DNA from: Usnea hakonensis
Taxonomy: Eukaryota > Ascomycota > Lecanoromycetes > Lecanorales > Parmeliaceae
Assembly: GCA_013423325.1 (NCBI GenBank)
Contig: BLJB01000170.1
Location: 1-64,000 of the forward strand
Direction of reading: 5' to 3'
Length of the DNA: 64,000 nt
Part shown: positions 12,401 to 23,900 of the stretch, piece by piece
Position numbering within the stretch: the stretch's first letter is position 1
Layout of the letters: each line of letters opens with the position of its first letter
Notes under the pieces: model-generated
The model's database searches: none
Seen by the model: the letters and a program-made list of their open reading frames with translations, nothing else
Told to the model about the DNA's origin: nothing
Made by a program: the position numbers and the translations under genes

Positions 12401-12797
12401 ATGATCAAAAGAAGGTACTTCATAAGTGTAGATAAGCGTCGAGGATTGTTAATCGATGGATGGGAAGTGAAAGTAAGAAGTGATGTTTGCATAGGGTGTA
12501 AGTAGTGAAGAGCCACAATCCCTGTAATTCGGACCATCACTATTGTATCTCGTGAATAGGATACTTGGTTCGGCTCGGACAATGTGAATAGATTTCTTGA
12601 TTCGGCTCGGACAATGTCACTCAGATCTAGAATGACGCCCAGCCGGATCAAACATCTTGTTCACCAGACACATTTGCGCGCAGGGTCTGGACTTTGCCTC
12701 AAGTACCTTGACTTTGATTCTTCCCCAGGCCACGCAGGCCAGAGCTAAAAAGATGTAGTGGACTGGGGTTTCGGAAGAATGACTTACGCTTTGCCAT
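9423..12797 (-). CDS. AlkB-like 2-oxoglutarate/Fe(II) dioxygenase with zinc-ribbon module
   Basis: Predicted Fe(II)/2-oxoglutarate dioxygenase of the AlkB type, acting on alkylated or modified nucleic acid. Ten exons: 12788-12797 (tentative), 12020-12355, 11711-11931, 11511-11659, 11333-11460, 10432-11277, 10345-10382 (38-bp micro-exon), 10104-10283, 9678-10043, 9423-9626; 825 residues. The dioxygenase core is in the last third: the HxD motif in YHDDGEDDLLG, SIGGDAIMNLRMK, distal His in YFEHAIIPEGKLRYA and Arg in MTCRYV. Before it lie two cysteine clusters, FCQACIHCN..CLNEAC and IVCPKCQRCICR..CDTDDC, likely zinc ribbons. An upstream block (DGIGYGYLVDKAAAGRIY to RPLHRYSILGWFQ) may be a base- or chromatin-binding fold; I only suspect SRA/PUA resemblance. 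The N-terminus is basic and disordered. The 432-bp first intron is unusually long, so the first exon is the least certain part. Confidence 0.8.
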
Positions 12798-13862
12798 TGT
12801 GATCGAAAAGGGAAGCTACCCAATCAGACGCAGAGACAAGGTATTCCTAGGTAGCGCAAGTAGCTGAAGGCATTTGCTTCAGAGAAGCTTCAAGACAGAG
12901 AAACACTGTCAAAGAGATGCGTAGATCTCAGTAGTGCGCCGACACACCTTGAAAGAGACGATTGAGCGACGCAAGGGAGATTGGGAAGGAGACACCAGAG
13001 AGACGGTTGGAGGATGTCTTGAAGAAGGTGGCTGACTCTGCGGGGTCGAGGTGCGGAGATGAACAGGAGAAGTCTTTGATGGGAAACGGATCCGGTCTTT
13101 GATCCAATTGCAGGCAAAATCGTAGCTTGCCGCCAGCAAGATGAATCCCCGTGAGGAGATGTAAGCCTTGAGAGGTTGCCTTCAAGTCAAGGATTGGGAG
13201 ACAAAGTGGAGAATATGTTCATGGACAACTGAGGAGAGCTGGCTCTGGATCTATGCCATAAGCAAGCAGGAGTGACTCGGACGGGGTTGAATCAGAAGTC
13301 ATCACTGAGATGGAATTGAAGATGTGAGGCACATTTAGTGAATTCGGCTTGACCGCTTTCAGAGTAGTCGGATTAAGGTTTCCGGCTAGGTCACAATAAT
13401 TGTCAGTCACTCAGTATTCCATTCATTCATTCACTTACTCACTCACTCACTCACTCACTCACTCACTCACTCACTCACTCACTCACTCATATTTCTATAG
13501 ACGATCCTTTATCCGGACTGAAGTCACACAACCCACAACCACATCCATAACGGCTTGTAATTTATTAAACCCAGGTACCGTATTTGTCATGATTCATCAG
13601 ATTGAGCTTCAAAGAGTCCTAATAAAAGAGTCAGTAGCATTCACTGACGTGAAAAGACGAAGGCGGTGAATACATATATATATAGCGATAGTCACTCTAT
13701 CAGACTGCAAATACGGCCACTCTGTTTCAGCAATATCAGGTCTTTACCCAAGCACAATGCGCCTGCATAAACATATATCTCCTAGGTGGCCTTCACAGCT
13801 ACTCTGGACAAACTTGTTTTTTCTTTCTCGGGTTGGGTCTGTAAAAACAAGAAATTCCAAGG
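12798..13862. other. Intergenic with microsatellite
   Basis: About 1 kb between the AlkB-like gene and the unrecognised gene at 13.9-15.7 kb. It holds the (ACTC)n tract described separately. Short frames here do not join into a convincing protein. A possible terminal exon of the neighbouring gene may lie at 13754-13840, but the intron needed to reach it would be only 32 bp. Confidence 0.4.
13436..13489. repeat. (ACTC)n microsatellite
   Basis: About 13 near-perfect copies of the tetranucleotide ACTC/TCAC, preceded by degenerate ATTC units. It is non-coding. The plus-strand reading frame across it (TYSLTHSLTHS) merely reflects the repeat. Confidence 0.9.
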
Positions 13863-15701
13863 TCACTCACCAGCCCTCTTTCTTATCTCATTGCATTCAT
13901 GAACAGCACCCAAACAGACAGCACCTGGATGTGGCACACTCCCAAATTCGTCTTTCTGGTCTCCAAAGGAGCACACAAAAAGCATTCCGAACTTGCATTC
14001 TACCCAACAATTGCCGGTAGCCAAGCCGTGAGAGCTTATTGCCAGGTTCAATCGATGTTCAGAACATCCTTCATCAAGCTCATAGGATTCGTCCTCCAGA
14101 CTGTCCTCGATTTGAAGCCATTCAATTGGTTCAATGTGTTTTGCAATCTTATCCCCAAGGCCACTGTTCCTCTCAACTCTTCTCAAATTGTATATTTCGC
14201 ACCCCACATCATTCCTTCCGCGCGATCAAGAGCATACAAAGCAGGTTCCCTACGTCCCTTTCCTCTGTTCCTGCCTTGTTTCGTGCCTGCCTTAGGCTCA
14301 AATCAGCAACCTTGGCTTGGTGAACAGAAATTGCTTTCTTTGAGTATTTGAAGCTGGCGAGGAACTCCTGCAGTAGAAACGGATGGTCTGAGATGTCTAG
14401 GGCCCAAAGTGAGAGTCGGATATCCAGCATTGGGTTGAGCGTCTGTGACTGCCGTTCAGATATTGCCTCTATGTATAGGAGGGAGTCGTGAGTCGACATC
14501 AAAGCTTACAGACATGCTGCAGATGAGCTTTGCGTGGGTTTTGTCTACCCATGATGCGCCTGGCGCAACGTTAACGGGACCATAGCTTCGGTCGTCGAGG
14601 TTGGTGGAGAAGATCAGCTCCATTTGATAAGGATTCGTCTCTCTTGGCATGCTGATTTTTGGAATCAGTACCTTGAGGTGGACAAGTTGCGACGAATCGA
14701 GCCGAAAATTCCCTTGATAGTCTTTTCCTCGGAGCCTCCCCCACAAGTCTAGCATCAGATGCTTCGCTTGGACGACTCTCTGTCACAGCGCGGCAGTGAA
14801 AAGCGAAAGCCTCCGAGACCCGTCTCAAGACTTCGAAGACTCCCAGTACTGGCAGACAACAATTACATAGTTAATTTAGCTGGGACCTTCGCTAGTAGTC
14901 TCTCAAAGGTGTGATGTGCCAGTCCGGCTCACATGTGTGAATTTCCTTCCAAAGGCGCGTTCTGAAGCCTCAGAGCGAGGCCTTGAGATTGACGGTACTG
15001 ACGTCCGATATGTGTGTTAGGACTTTGAACTCTTTTCTGTCGACTTGGCGCTGGCACGGCGGTGCAAGGGAATGTACCTTGGCAATCTAATAGCCAATCC
15101 TGTTCTGATGCATCGACGGTGGGCTTGTGTTGAGATTGCTGCAACAAAGCTCGTGTCCGACGCCGTGTCTGATGCCTCCTCTGAAGCGTGGATTTGCGCA
15201 CTGGGAGCTTCTAGCAACACCAAACTTTGGTCCTCCACACACGCTGAACATACTGTCAGCCTGGACGATTGACGTTGTCCACTGATATATATAAAGATAG
15301 GTAGGTAAGGTGATTGGTCTCGACGACAAAGTACAATGAAGATGTAGGCATAGTATTTGAAAGGCCGAAATATTCTTCAGCTCCGATTCTCCAGACCTTT
15401 GGTCATCTTGTTGGCATGATCTACGCGCCAATTTGGAGGATGTTGTCGTTCAAGTCAGCTCAGACGCCGATGATTTTCCTTGGCCAGTCTTCTAGTTTCC
15501 CAGGACTTGGGCGGAGTCAGAAGTGTCCACCACTCAAGCCTTGTGGCACTATTGTTGCTATTATGCTTTTCGTGACCATACTCGCTCGTATGAATATCTC
15601 TGATGGGCTTCACTGCTGTCATCCCTGCGTTTCAGGAGTACTGACATGCGCTGCTGGTCGAGCCCCTCTAACTGGAATGATTGTGGAAAGATATTCAACA
15701 T
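13863..15701 (-). CDS. Unrecognised multi-exon protein (tentative model)
   Basis: I do not recognise the family. Several minus-strand stretches read as protein and can be joined at splice sites. A first exon, 15582-15701, starts MLNIFPQSFQLEG. Its 49-bp intron leads in phase to an exon from 15532 (WWTLLTPPKSWETRRLAK). A stretch with CVEDQSLVLLEAPSAQ lies around 15050-15290, then an exon with AKHLMLDLWGRLRGKDYQG at about 14505-14785. Then comes one with PMLDIRLSLWALDISDHPF (14210-14460), and a last one with IEPIEWLQIEDSLEDESYE (13863-14150). The joins around 15.3-15.5 kb and 14.8-15.0 kb are unresolved, and the 3' end is uncertain. The gene may be mis-modelled, but the continuity of protein-like sequence on one strand makes an expressed gene more likely than chance. 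Confidence 0.35.
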
Positions 15702-15991
15702 CAAAATCTTCAAATCAGACTTCGGAAACTTCCCTCGTCCCTATGTTCTGTTGGCATTTATACTCTGAGGAGTGATTGTGACTTCCGAGTAATAGCCGCG
15801 GAGAATACCGAAACAGAGTTTCCCCGCAAACTAAGTACCTACCGAGGTACCTTAGGTAGGTATAGTACAGTAGTAGCGAGCTGGCCTCTTTGAGTCTTGG
15901 GAGTGCTGGCGCCGCTTGAAGCCTTCCCTTTTTCATTTGGATTCCATAATTACACAGGCAACTACTTCGTCGAAGCCTCAAAACCATCATA

Positions 15992-18166
15992 ATGGTTTTC
16001 TTCCCTCCTCAATGGGTCCCGAAACTGCCTTTGGATCCACCAGACTCCATACCTATCAGTGAGTTCATGCTGAACGAGCAGTATGGCCGCTGTCCTCTCA
16101 GCCATGCGATGCAACCCTTCACCTGCAGTTTGACTGGATTTGGATACTCGGCTCTGGAGGTACGGGACCGTGTTGATAAGCTAGCAAGGGCACTCTCAAA
16201 AGAGCTTGGCTGGACGCCTAATGAAGGATCGGAGTGGGACAAGGTGATCGGAATATTCAGTGTCAATACGGTAGGAAGAGGCAATTTGTACGATAGCATA
16301 GCCTGGGGCAATGGCTGATGGGTGAATATAGATTGATACTGTACCCTTGTCGTGGGCCGTTCATAGTTTGTCTGGGGTTGTTTCGCCCGCAAACGCAGCT
16401 TACTCGAGAGCCGAATTGGAGTATCAGCTGAAATCATCAGGCTCCAAAGCTTTGTTCACTTGTCTGCCTCTTCTACCCATAGCGATTGAAGCTGCTGCAA
16501 ACTCTGGAATTCCAAGGAATCGCGTCTACCTGCTCGCTCTTCCCAAAGAAGCTACTGGTGGTCTGTCCTCTCCACCAGAGTTCCAGACTGTCGATCAACT
16601 CATTGAGAAGGGTGGGAAGCTCCCCCAATTGGAAAAGCTCCATTGGAAAAAGGGCGCCGGCTCGGAAAAGACTGCATATCTTTGCTATTCAAGTGGTACC
16701 TCTGGTTTGCCTGTATACATATCCCAATCATGTATTGCAATCCGCGCTGACTCTAGGCAAACAGAAAGGCGTCATGATCTCCCACAGAAACGTCATATCA
16801 AACGTCCTACAGATAACAGCGTTCGAGAAACCCTACAGAGACTCCGTGCGACAGCCTGGCAGCAAGTACGTCACGGAAGTCGTCCTGGGTCTATTACCGC
16901 AAAGCCATATATACTCTTTGGTTGTTATCTGTCACGCGACCACCTATAGAGGCGATCAAGTGATCAATCTTCCGAAATTTGACTTCCAGCACCTCCTCAG
17001 TTCCATTCAAAATTTCAAGATCAACGCTCTTTTCTTAGTGAGCCGATTCACCCTCTCCTCTCCTTTGCTTCCCAATCTTGCAGCATATAGACGGAATCGA
17101 TACCTGGCAAACCAGAATTATTTCGGTTGACGTAAGTAATCTCCATAGGTACCGCCCATCATTATTGTTATGGCAAAGAATAAATCGACTTTGGACAAAT
17201 TCGACCTCAATTCGGTCCGATCAATATTTACCGGTGCAGCACCTCTGGGTGCAGAGACTGCGCTGGACCTGCAATCGCAGTATCCTTCGTGGGTTATCAG
17301 GCAAGGTTATGGTAAGATTCTCGGAACGATCTTCGCCGTTCTTGGCTTGTGTTCGCTTACTTTACAAATAGGGCTCACCGAGACAAGCACCGTAGTCTCT
17401 TCCACCCCATTTCACGACGTATGGCCCGGATCGAGCGGGTCGCTGTTACCGTCAGTCGAAGCTAAGATTGTCTCGATCGAAGGTACGGAGGTGACGGGAT
17501 ATGACCAGCCTGGCGAGCTGGTAGTCAAATCGCCCAGCGTTGTTCTAGGGTACCTTAACAATGATCAAGCAAACAAAGAGACATTCGAAGATGGATGGAT
17601 GAGAACCGGAGACGAAGCCGTGGTGAGGAAGAGTGCCCAGGGAAACGAGCATGTTTTCATCGTGGATCGAATCAAGGAGTTGATCAAGGTCAAGGTATGA
17701 GGCCTGCGGAAGGATAGAATCAAAGAATAGGCTAACGTCGTATTCAAGGGTTTGCAAGTTGCGCCTGCTGAGCTTGAAGCTCACCTTTTGTCACACCCTG
17801 CGGTTGGCGACGCAGCTGTTATTCCTGTCCCTGACGACGCGGCTGGTGAGCTTCCCAAAGCTTTTGTCGTCAAGTCACCTTCAGTGGGTCTGGAAGACAA
17901 TGACCGCATGCTCATGAGAGAAATCCAAAAACATGTTGAAGAGCATAAAGCCCGGCATAAGTGGCTGAAAGGCGGTAAGCTTCGGAGTTTTTTTGGACCC
18001 ACATCGTTCTCACTGGGACTGTAAGAATAATAAGGAATCGGGCTAAACTATCATAGGCGTCCAATTTGTCGAAGTCATCCCTAAGAGTCCCAGTGGTAAG
18101 ATCTTGAGGCGCTTGCTAAGGGACCAGGACAGGGAAGCCAGAAGACAAAAGGGCCCCAGATTGTAA
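15992..18166 (+). CDS. Acyl-CoA synthetase / 4-coumarate-CoA ligase-like AMP-binding enzyme
   Basis: Adenylate-forming ligase predicted to activate a carboxylic acid as an acyl-AMP and transfer it to CoA. Seven exons (15992-16270, 16332-16712, 16765-17037, 17149-17311, 17372-17694, 17749-17974, 18057-18166) give 584 residues, normal for the family. Core motifs in order: YSSGTSGLPKGVMISH (AMP/ATP loop), GYGLTETST, DGWMRTGDEA, VDRIKELIKVKGLQVAPAE, and PKSPSGKILRR with the catalytic lysine. Fungal members of this 4CL-like clade act on fatty, aromatic or secondary-metabolite acids; the sequence does not tell which. The C-terminus is PRL, which resembles a weak type-1 peroxisomal signal, so a peroxisomal location is possible. 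No biosynthetic cluster surrounds it. Confidence 0.92.
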
Positions 18167-18553
18167 TCCATGTATCTGTATATATGAACTTTGAGCATGA
18201 CCAAACAAACGATGGGGACAGCTTTTGAATGTGATCTCCTATATAGACCTATGTAAGACCAGATCAACTTGTCACGCTTAATACTTTATCATTTTCCCTC
18301 CTAAGCCTGTAGATGATCGGGATACATGCTGCTCCTCAAGACCACTAGAAATACCCGAAAATGACTGCATCTAAAGGAATCCGAGATTCTACGATTTGCG
18401 TCTTTTGCCTCGTAGTGAAAGGGGAAATGAATGAACGCTAACGACTTGTACAATAATTTATTCGGTGTTACTACAAATTGACATTCCTCCCGCCTCCGAC
18501 CTCTTGAAGATTTTAGCCCCGAAAGCGACGCTCAACCCTTTCATCGAATCAAC
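18167..18553. other. Intergenic
   Basis: 387 bp between two plus-strand genes. No feature is seen beyond a presumed terminator and promoter. Confidence 0.45.
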
Positions 18554-19182
18554 ATGCCTCATTCGGGCCCCTCTAGTGAAGCTTTCATCGGCTCTGAAGG
18601 CACCGCGAGGAGAATCAGACAAAGCAAAGTATCTGAGGAAATCGCCATTCTCGAAGTCGTCAACAAATTTCTCTCCTGCATCAAGAACAAAGATCGCACG
18701 CTCATGCGTTCGTTGGTCTTACCGAGTGGTGCAGCGACGCTCATCCGTCGAGGCAGGCCGGTCCATTTAAGTCTGGAGACCGTGGTGGAGCGCATCCCCG
18801 TGGATTCGAAGACGCAAATGGAGGAGCAGATCTACAACTCCTCTGTGCATGTTGATGGGGATCTGGGCGTTGCGTAAGTGTAGTTCTTTGGTTTTTCCTC
18901 TTCCCACTTTGGATTGCATTCGAAAGCCAGACGTGCGGCTGAAGCAGACTCCGTTCTCACAAAGGCAACGCTGACTTTGAGATGCGCAGGTGGACGCCGT
19001 ACATATTCCTGGAGAATGGCAAAATGAATCACACCGGCACAAACATTTTCAACATGTGGAAGACGGAGAGCAAGGGGTGGATTATCACTGGCGTTGCTGA
19101 TATTGCGAGAGAGGTTAGTGAGAAAGCTTTCGATGCTTTTGGCGAAGCAGAGGAGTGGAGGAAGTCACAAAAGCCGCAATAG
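18554..19182 (+). CDS. NTF2-like / SnoaL-like (lumazine-binding type) protein
   Basis: Small alpha+beta barrel protein of the NTF2-like superfamily, closest in pattern to fungal proteins annotated as putative lumazine-binding or SnoaL-like. Function is unknown. Two exons, 18554-18873 and 18990-19182, give 170 residues; the 116-bp intron ends ctgac..gcgcag. Typical elements are the N-terminal helix EEIAILEVVNKFLSCIKNKD, a middle segment HLSLETVVERIP, the strand VAWTPYIFLENGKMNHTGTN and the terminal FNMWKTESKGWIITGVADI. The C-terminal tail is charged (Lys/Gln/Glu). It is transcribed in the same direction as the flanking ligase and WD40 genes, with no evident functional link. Confidence 0.8.
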
Positions 19183-19502
19183 AGGTGGCAGCACAATTCG
19201 GTAACCTTCAGAGCACCAGAGAGAAATACTTGTGTTCTGGCAATAGAGAATTTTTGTATGTACGGACGGATTCGGACTAGATCTAGGGCTTAAGGTGGAA
19301 ATGACGATTTCTCTATGCGAAGTGCGATGCGTTATGTACGGTATGGCGAGTGCATTTCTAAGCAATTGATACAACATATGGGCTAGCTTTACTTAGCCCG
19401 ATCATTCTCGCTCTTCTCCGCTCACTACTGCCTTTCATTTTCTTCTTTCATTCTTACCCTAGACAGCCACATAAACCCAAATTTGCCGGTACTGCACAGG
19501 TC
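19183..19502. other. Intergenic, promoter of SQT1
   Basis: 320 bp upstream of the WD40 gene, with pyrimidine-rich stretches near 19425-19460 typical of fungal core promoters and 5' leaders. Nothing else is seen. Confidence 0.4.
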
Positions 19503-20987
19503 ATGGCATCGTCACCACCTCGAAACGAAGAAGACGAATCTTTAGAAGATGGGCCCGATCTCCTGGACGCCGCTGAAGCGGCAGAAGAAATACCCTCAGA
19601 TCCTGACGACCACATGGATTCTGATCCCGACGATAACGCTCAAGAGCACGAAATCCAGCTCCAGAATGATTCAAAAGCGCACTTCGACTTGCATACCGAT
19701 TCCATCTTCACGGTAGCCCAACATCCACTTGATACTTCTAAAATAGCCACTGGCGGAGGCGATGATACTACCTACGTCTTCTCCGCCGAAACCCCATCTC
19801 CCCTCCTTCCCACATCCTATGAATCGAACCCCTCGGCTGGCCGTCCCTCTTTGCAGCCCGTCGCCAAACTTACCGGCCATACGGACAGCATTAACGCTTT
19901 ATTGTTCACATTACCAAATGGCGACTATCTCGTTAGTGGAGGTCTCGACGGCCGCCTGCGCGCCTACAGCACGAAGAACCAGTCCTACACTCTAGTTGCC
20001 GAAGCGCAAGAGGTGCCTGAGATCAACTTCCTCATACCGTGTCCGAATCCCTCACACCCAAACACCATTGCTCTAGGTGCTTCGGACGGCAGCGTCTGGG
20101 TGTATACTATCGACGCAGCGGATAAGGAGGCTCCACTTCAAGTAATACAAGCATACTATCTGCATACAGGATCTTGCACTGCTGGAGCATGGACCCCGGA
20201 TGGGAAAATGCTTGCGACAGTCAGCGATGATGGATCCCTGTACGTCTGGGACGTCTTCGGCGAAGCCTCCGCGGCTGGCGTTGTGGGGAGCGCAGGAAGC
20301 CAGGCTGTGGTTGGTTTGACATCGGAAGACCAGCGATTCGCAGTCGAAGGGGGCCTGTTCAGCGTTGCCGTTGCACCAGCGGGAGGTGCGTTTGCGGTGG
20401 TCGGTGGAGCGGGAGGAATGATAAGAGTCGTTGGTCTGCCACGGCTTGCTGCTACACGGACGTCGGCTACACAAGGCATGAAAGGCGAAGGTTCCAAAAA
20501 CAAAAGTGGAGGAGGCAGGAAAGCTGGCGGTCCTGAGGGTGCAAGTTCCGGGCAGGCAGGGCAGATACTTGCGAGTCTACAAGCACAAGGAGATTCCGTG
20601 GAGACTCTTGCTTTCAGCGCACCACCGATCACTCTCCTCGCGGCCGGAAGTGTAGATGGAAGTATCGTGCTATTCGACACGGCACATCGCTTTGCCGTAA
20701 GACGGCACATACGGGAAGCGCATGAAGAGTACGCGGTAGTCAAGGTGGAGTTCGTGCCTGATTCTACGGGATATTTACTCACGAGCTGTGGCCTGGACGG
20801 AGCGGTGAGGAGGTGGGATACCAGAGGCGGAACGGCTGCGAGCGGACAAGGGCTCGCGCAGGAGTGGAGAGGGCATAGGGGAGAAGGAGAGGGAGGAGGG
20901 GTGTTGGGATTCGTGCAGGGAGGAGGAAAGAGGATCGTGACAGCTGGGGATGACGGTGTTAGCTTAGTCTTTGAGACGACTACATAG
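19503..20987 (+). CDS. sqt1: WD40 ribosome-assembly protein, SQT1/AAMP family
   Basis: Homologue of yeast Sqt1 (human AAMP), the dedicated chaperone that loads ribosomal protein uL16/Rpl10 onto the 60S subunit. The intronless frame gives 494 residues. An acidic N-terminus (about residues 1-55, rich in Asp/Glu) precedes a WD40 propeller that begins HFDLHTDSIFTVAQHPLD. Repeat cores such as KIATGGGDDTTYVF, LTGHTDSINALLF, GKMLATVSDDGSLYVWD and YLLTSCGLDGAVRRWD follow. A Lys/Gly-rich insert around residues 325-350 interrupts the propeller, as in other filamentous fungi. The protein acts in the cytosol and nucleus. The gene is compact and ends 3.2 kb before the next supported gene. Confidence 0.93.
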   Translation: MASSPPRNEEDESLEDGPDLLDAAEAAEEIPSDPDDHMDSDPDDNAQEHEIQLQNDSKAHFDLHTDSIFTVAQHPLDTSKIATGGGDDTTYVFSAETPSPLLPTSYESNPSAGRPSLQPVAKLTGHTDSINALLFTLPNGDYLVSGGLDGRLRAYSTKNQSYTLVAEAQEVPEINFLIPCPNPSHPNTIALGASDGSVWVYTIDAADKEAPLQVIQAYYLHTGSCTAGAWTPDGKMLATVSDDGSLYVWDVFGEASAAGVVGSAGSQAVVGLTSEDQRFAVEGGLFSVAVAPAGGAFAVVGGAGGMIRVVGLPRLAATRTSATQGMKGEGSKNKSGGGRKAGGPEGASSGQAGQILASLQAQGDSVETLAFSAPPITLLAAGSVDGSIVLFDTAHRFAVRRHIREAHEEYAVVKVEFVPDSTGYLLTSCGLDGAVRRWDTRGGTAASGQGLAQEWRGHRGEGEGGGVLGFVQGGGKRIVTAGDDGVSLVFETTT

Positions 20988-23900
20988 GTTCCGGTCAAGT
21001 ACAATGGGCATAGCGAAGGCGAATCTGGTTCGCATCTGACAGGGATATGAATAGAATTGATAATCTCAGATACATGAATTGACGGATCTGTATGACTCGA
21101 ATTTGATCTGAAATCTACCGTACCCAAACCCACTCCATAATCTCTGAGTCTTACTACCCCTTTTCTGACCGGAACCACATACCCTAATAAGCACTGCCTA
21201 CCTATTTCTTAACCCGCACATATGACGAACACAAGGTACAAACCCCCACAAGGCCACCAATCAACCCCCCAATCCATCCCCCCCATTTCAAAAAATCCTA
21301 CTACTAACTCAGGCGACCTCCGCCCGAAAATTTTCCAACGTCACTCCATCCCAAAAGTATCGTCTCCCCAGGGTCTACTATTCGCTACCGCTCATACTGA
21401 TACAACGCCCCTTTTTGCGTATCTCTGTTTTTCACCGGTGAGGAGCAGGCATCCACGCTTGGTGGTTTGGGATTGCTTATGCCGGATGGGTGGCAAAGTA
21501 GAGTAGACAGGGAGTGGATTGGTAAATACCTAAGTTTTGTAGTACGTACCTTAGTATGTAGGTACGTACTTGAGTAGTAATTTTAGAGTTTTCGGGTGGG
21601 GGGAGTCGGGTGCGTTTTTACACGGTATGGATACACGCTTTTGGTGTGACAGACAATGTCGATAATGGGTCACCACAGGGCGAGAGGATTCCGAGGCAAG
21701 CAAGGGGGCCACGTGCGAGCAGCGTGTTTGGGGCGGATAGATACGTTGGAAGAAAGGGAATGTTGCGTATAGAGTTTGCGAGGACGCCTAGCGCTTCAAG
21801 GCTACTTTACTTAGGCAGCGATGAGGGTTGCCTTGTCGCTCGCCCTGCTTTTCATATTTGGGCGTGTGACTCTTGATTATAAAAGTAGGAGTGAAGGTGG
21901 GGGTTTCTGCGGACGTGAAGCAATGGTTATAATTGCGTCTGTGGGAAGGGATTCTGGAAAAGGGGATGTAGCATTTGGGATGTCATGATTGCACGTGGAC
22001 TTTTTTGTTGATGAATGATTGTTTGATATTGGTAGTATATGGCGGTGCTAAGAAAATGAATGGTGCTTGCGCTTGATGCGTCTATATGAGATATGAAAAT
22101 GCTGATGTCTGGGGTTGGTGCCGATTCGTGAGGTTCGTGGAGCTTGCGCTCGATGCATCTATATGCTGAAATCTGGGGTTGGTGCCGGTACTTGTGGTTC
22201 GTGGATCTTGCGCTCGATGCATTTGTATGATAATGAAATGTGAATGCTGATGGCTGGGGTTGGTACCCGTGTGTGAGGCTCGTAAAGAAATTCGTGGCTG
22301 TGACTTGCTGGAGGAACTGGACGCGGCGAGGAGAATCAGTACGTGGGGATTGGTTTGGTGTGAGCGAGAGGATTTGATATGAGAAGTGTTGAATGCGATG
22401 TTGGTCGAAAGCGAGTGAGTGCAGGTCAAAAAGGAGAATCGTAGAGGTTGTCGAATTTGGGGAAAAAGGCCTACACGCAATCCTATCAGTAATTGTCAAA
22501 TGATCAGCTTGATGTGGATCAAGTCACCGGGTAGCAGCATATCATTGATTCGAAGCATTCATCTTTGTTTCGAGGAGACGAGTGCCGGCCATGCAATCTG
22601 CGTATAGCTTGTCTGTCTTTCTAATACTCTCTAGCCAACATATCTTTGCGTCGGCCGCAGGCAGTACAGTGATGGTTGAATTTGATCGACATCAGACCTT
22701 CCCCGCAATGACCGCAGGTCCAGCGACTGGGTGGGGGGGGACGAGGGGCTGGACGAGGGGCTGGAGGGGGCCGACTGCGGTTCGAGCTTTGGCCGGGCAT
22801 GATGGACTAGGTTGCTTCACAGTGAGGACGAATTGAAGGAGATCGATGGGGAGGTAAACTGTGGGTCTCGTAGAGATCTTGATATTGAAAATGCAAGACT
22901 GCTGGCTGTATTTGATGTGTTTTGTTCTCAGTATATCGAATGCTTGGCTCTGAGTTGTGTGAATTGGAAGAAGCATGAGCAGCTCTTCTTTATATATCAA
23001 AGAAACCCTGAACGAATTGTCCATTTCGTCGGTGAGGCGCTAGGTAGGAGACTCACCGATCGTCTCGACACACACCGGAGTTGGCGACGGAGCATCGCCC
23101 GTCAAGGCGGATGATATGACGTCGTAGCACGATGGAAAGGGCCAACAAAATTTTGTTGTAAAGAGATCCATATGTCTCCGCAAGCTCAAAGGAATGCTGA
23201 CCGAGAGAAGGAAGCTCGAGAGATGACTTTCCATTTCGGTGGTCATAGTCCTACATGCTGGTATTGGTTAGAATATAGGGGTTTGCCACTTAAGTGGACC
23301 GCTTGGCAGTAGGATTGCTTCGCTTTGAAGATAGGTGTAAGATTAGGACGGTGACGAATGCAAAGAAGGTGATGCTCCGCGTCCGCCATGAAGCTTACTG
23401 AAGTAGAATGGAGGTAGCGATGGCTATGAAGTGTGATCCTGACATGGTGACAAGGCAAACAGTACGCTTGTATGCGAATAGGAAGAAAAAAAGAAAAAAA
23501 GCGGACAGGGTCTGAATGATGCTGGAAAGGGTATACTGGGCTTAGACACGGGGCCAGAGAATGGAGGGAATCATTGATCCGAAACCTGGTCACTAGATTC
23601 AAGATGCAGGGTGAGTGGAACTAGAATGGCGCTAGAAGAGGTACTGCCATGTGGTTGCCACGTTGACCACCGGTAAGCTGTAGAGGCGCACAGCCACAAT
23701 GAAGCGTTACCCTACAAATGTGCAGAAAGTTCCTGCACCAGTCTGTCGAGGCCGTAAGCGAAACTCGAAGCGTAGTACAAATGTAAACGGATTCTGTAGT
23801 GCAAGGCAAGATCATGAAAACGGGGGAACGAGGGAATTGCGCCTTGTTGGAGGTAGGTAGGTAGCAAAACAAGGCAAAAATGTTACGATATTAAAAACTG

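Noticed and set aside
13400..13669. Plus-strand frame with THSLTHSLTHS repeats
   Set aside because: It is simply the translation of the ACTC microsatellite.
20156..21178. 340-codon minus-strand frame opposite SQT1
   Set aside because: It mirrors the GC-rich WD40 coding strand; composition is Pro/Ser/Thr-biased and it overlaps a firmly identified gene.
21927..22499. 190-codon minus-strand frame over the tandem repeat
   Set aside because: Composition reflects CT-rich sequence and the repeat (His/Ser/Thr/Tyr). No initiation context or domain.
22692..23114. Opposing frames at 22692-23024 (minus, ATG start) and 22812-23114 (plus, TTG start)
   Set aside because: Both look weakly protein-like over the same interval, neither has domain, splice partner or conservation clue, so I call neither.
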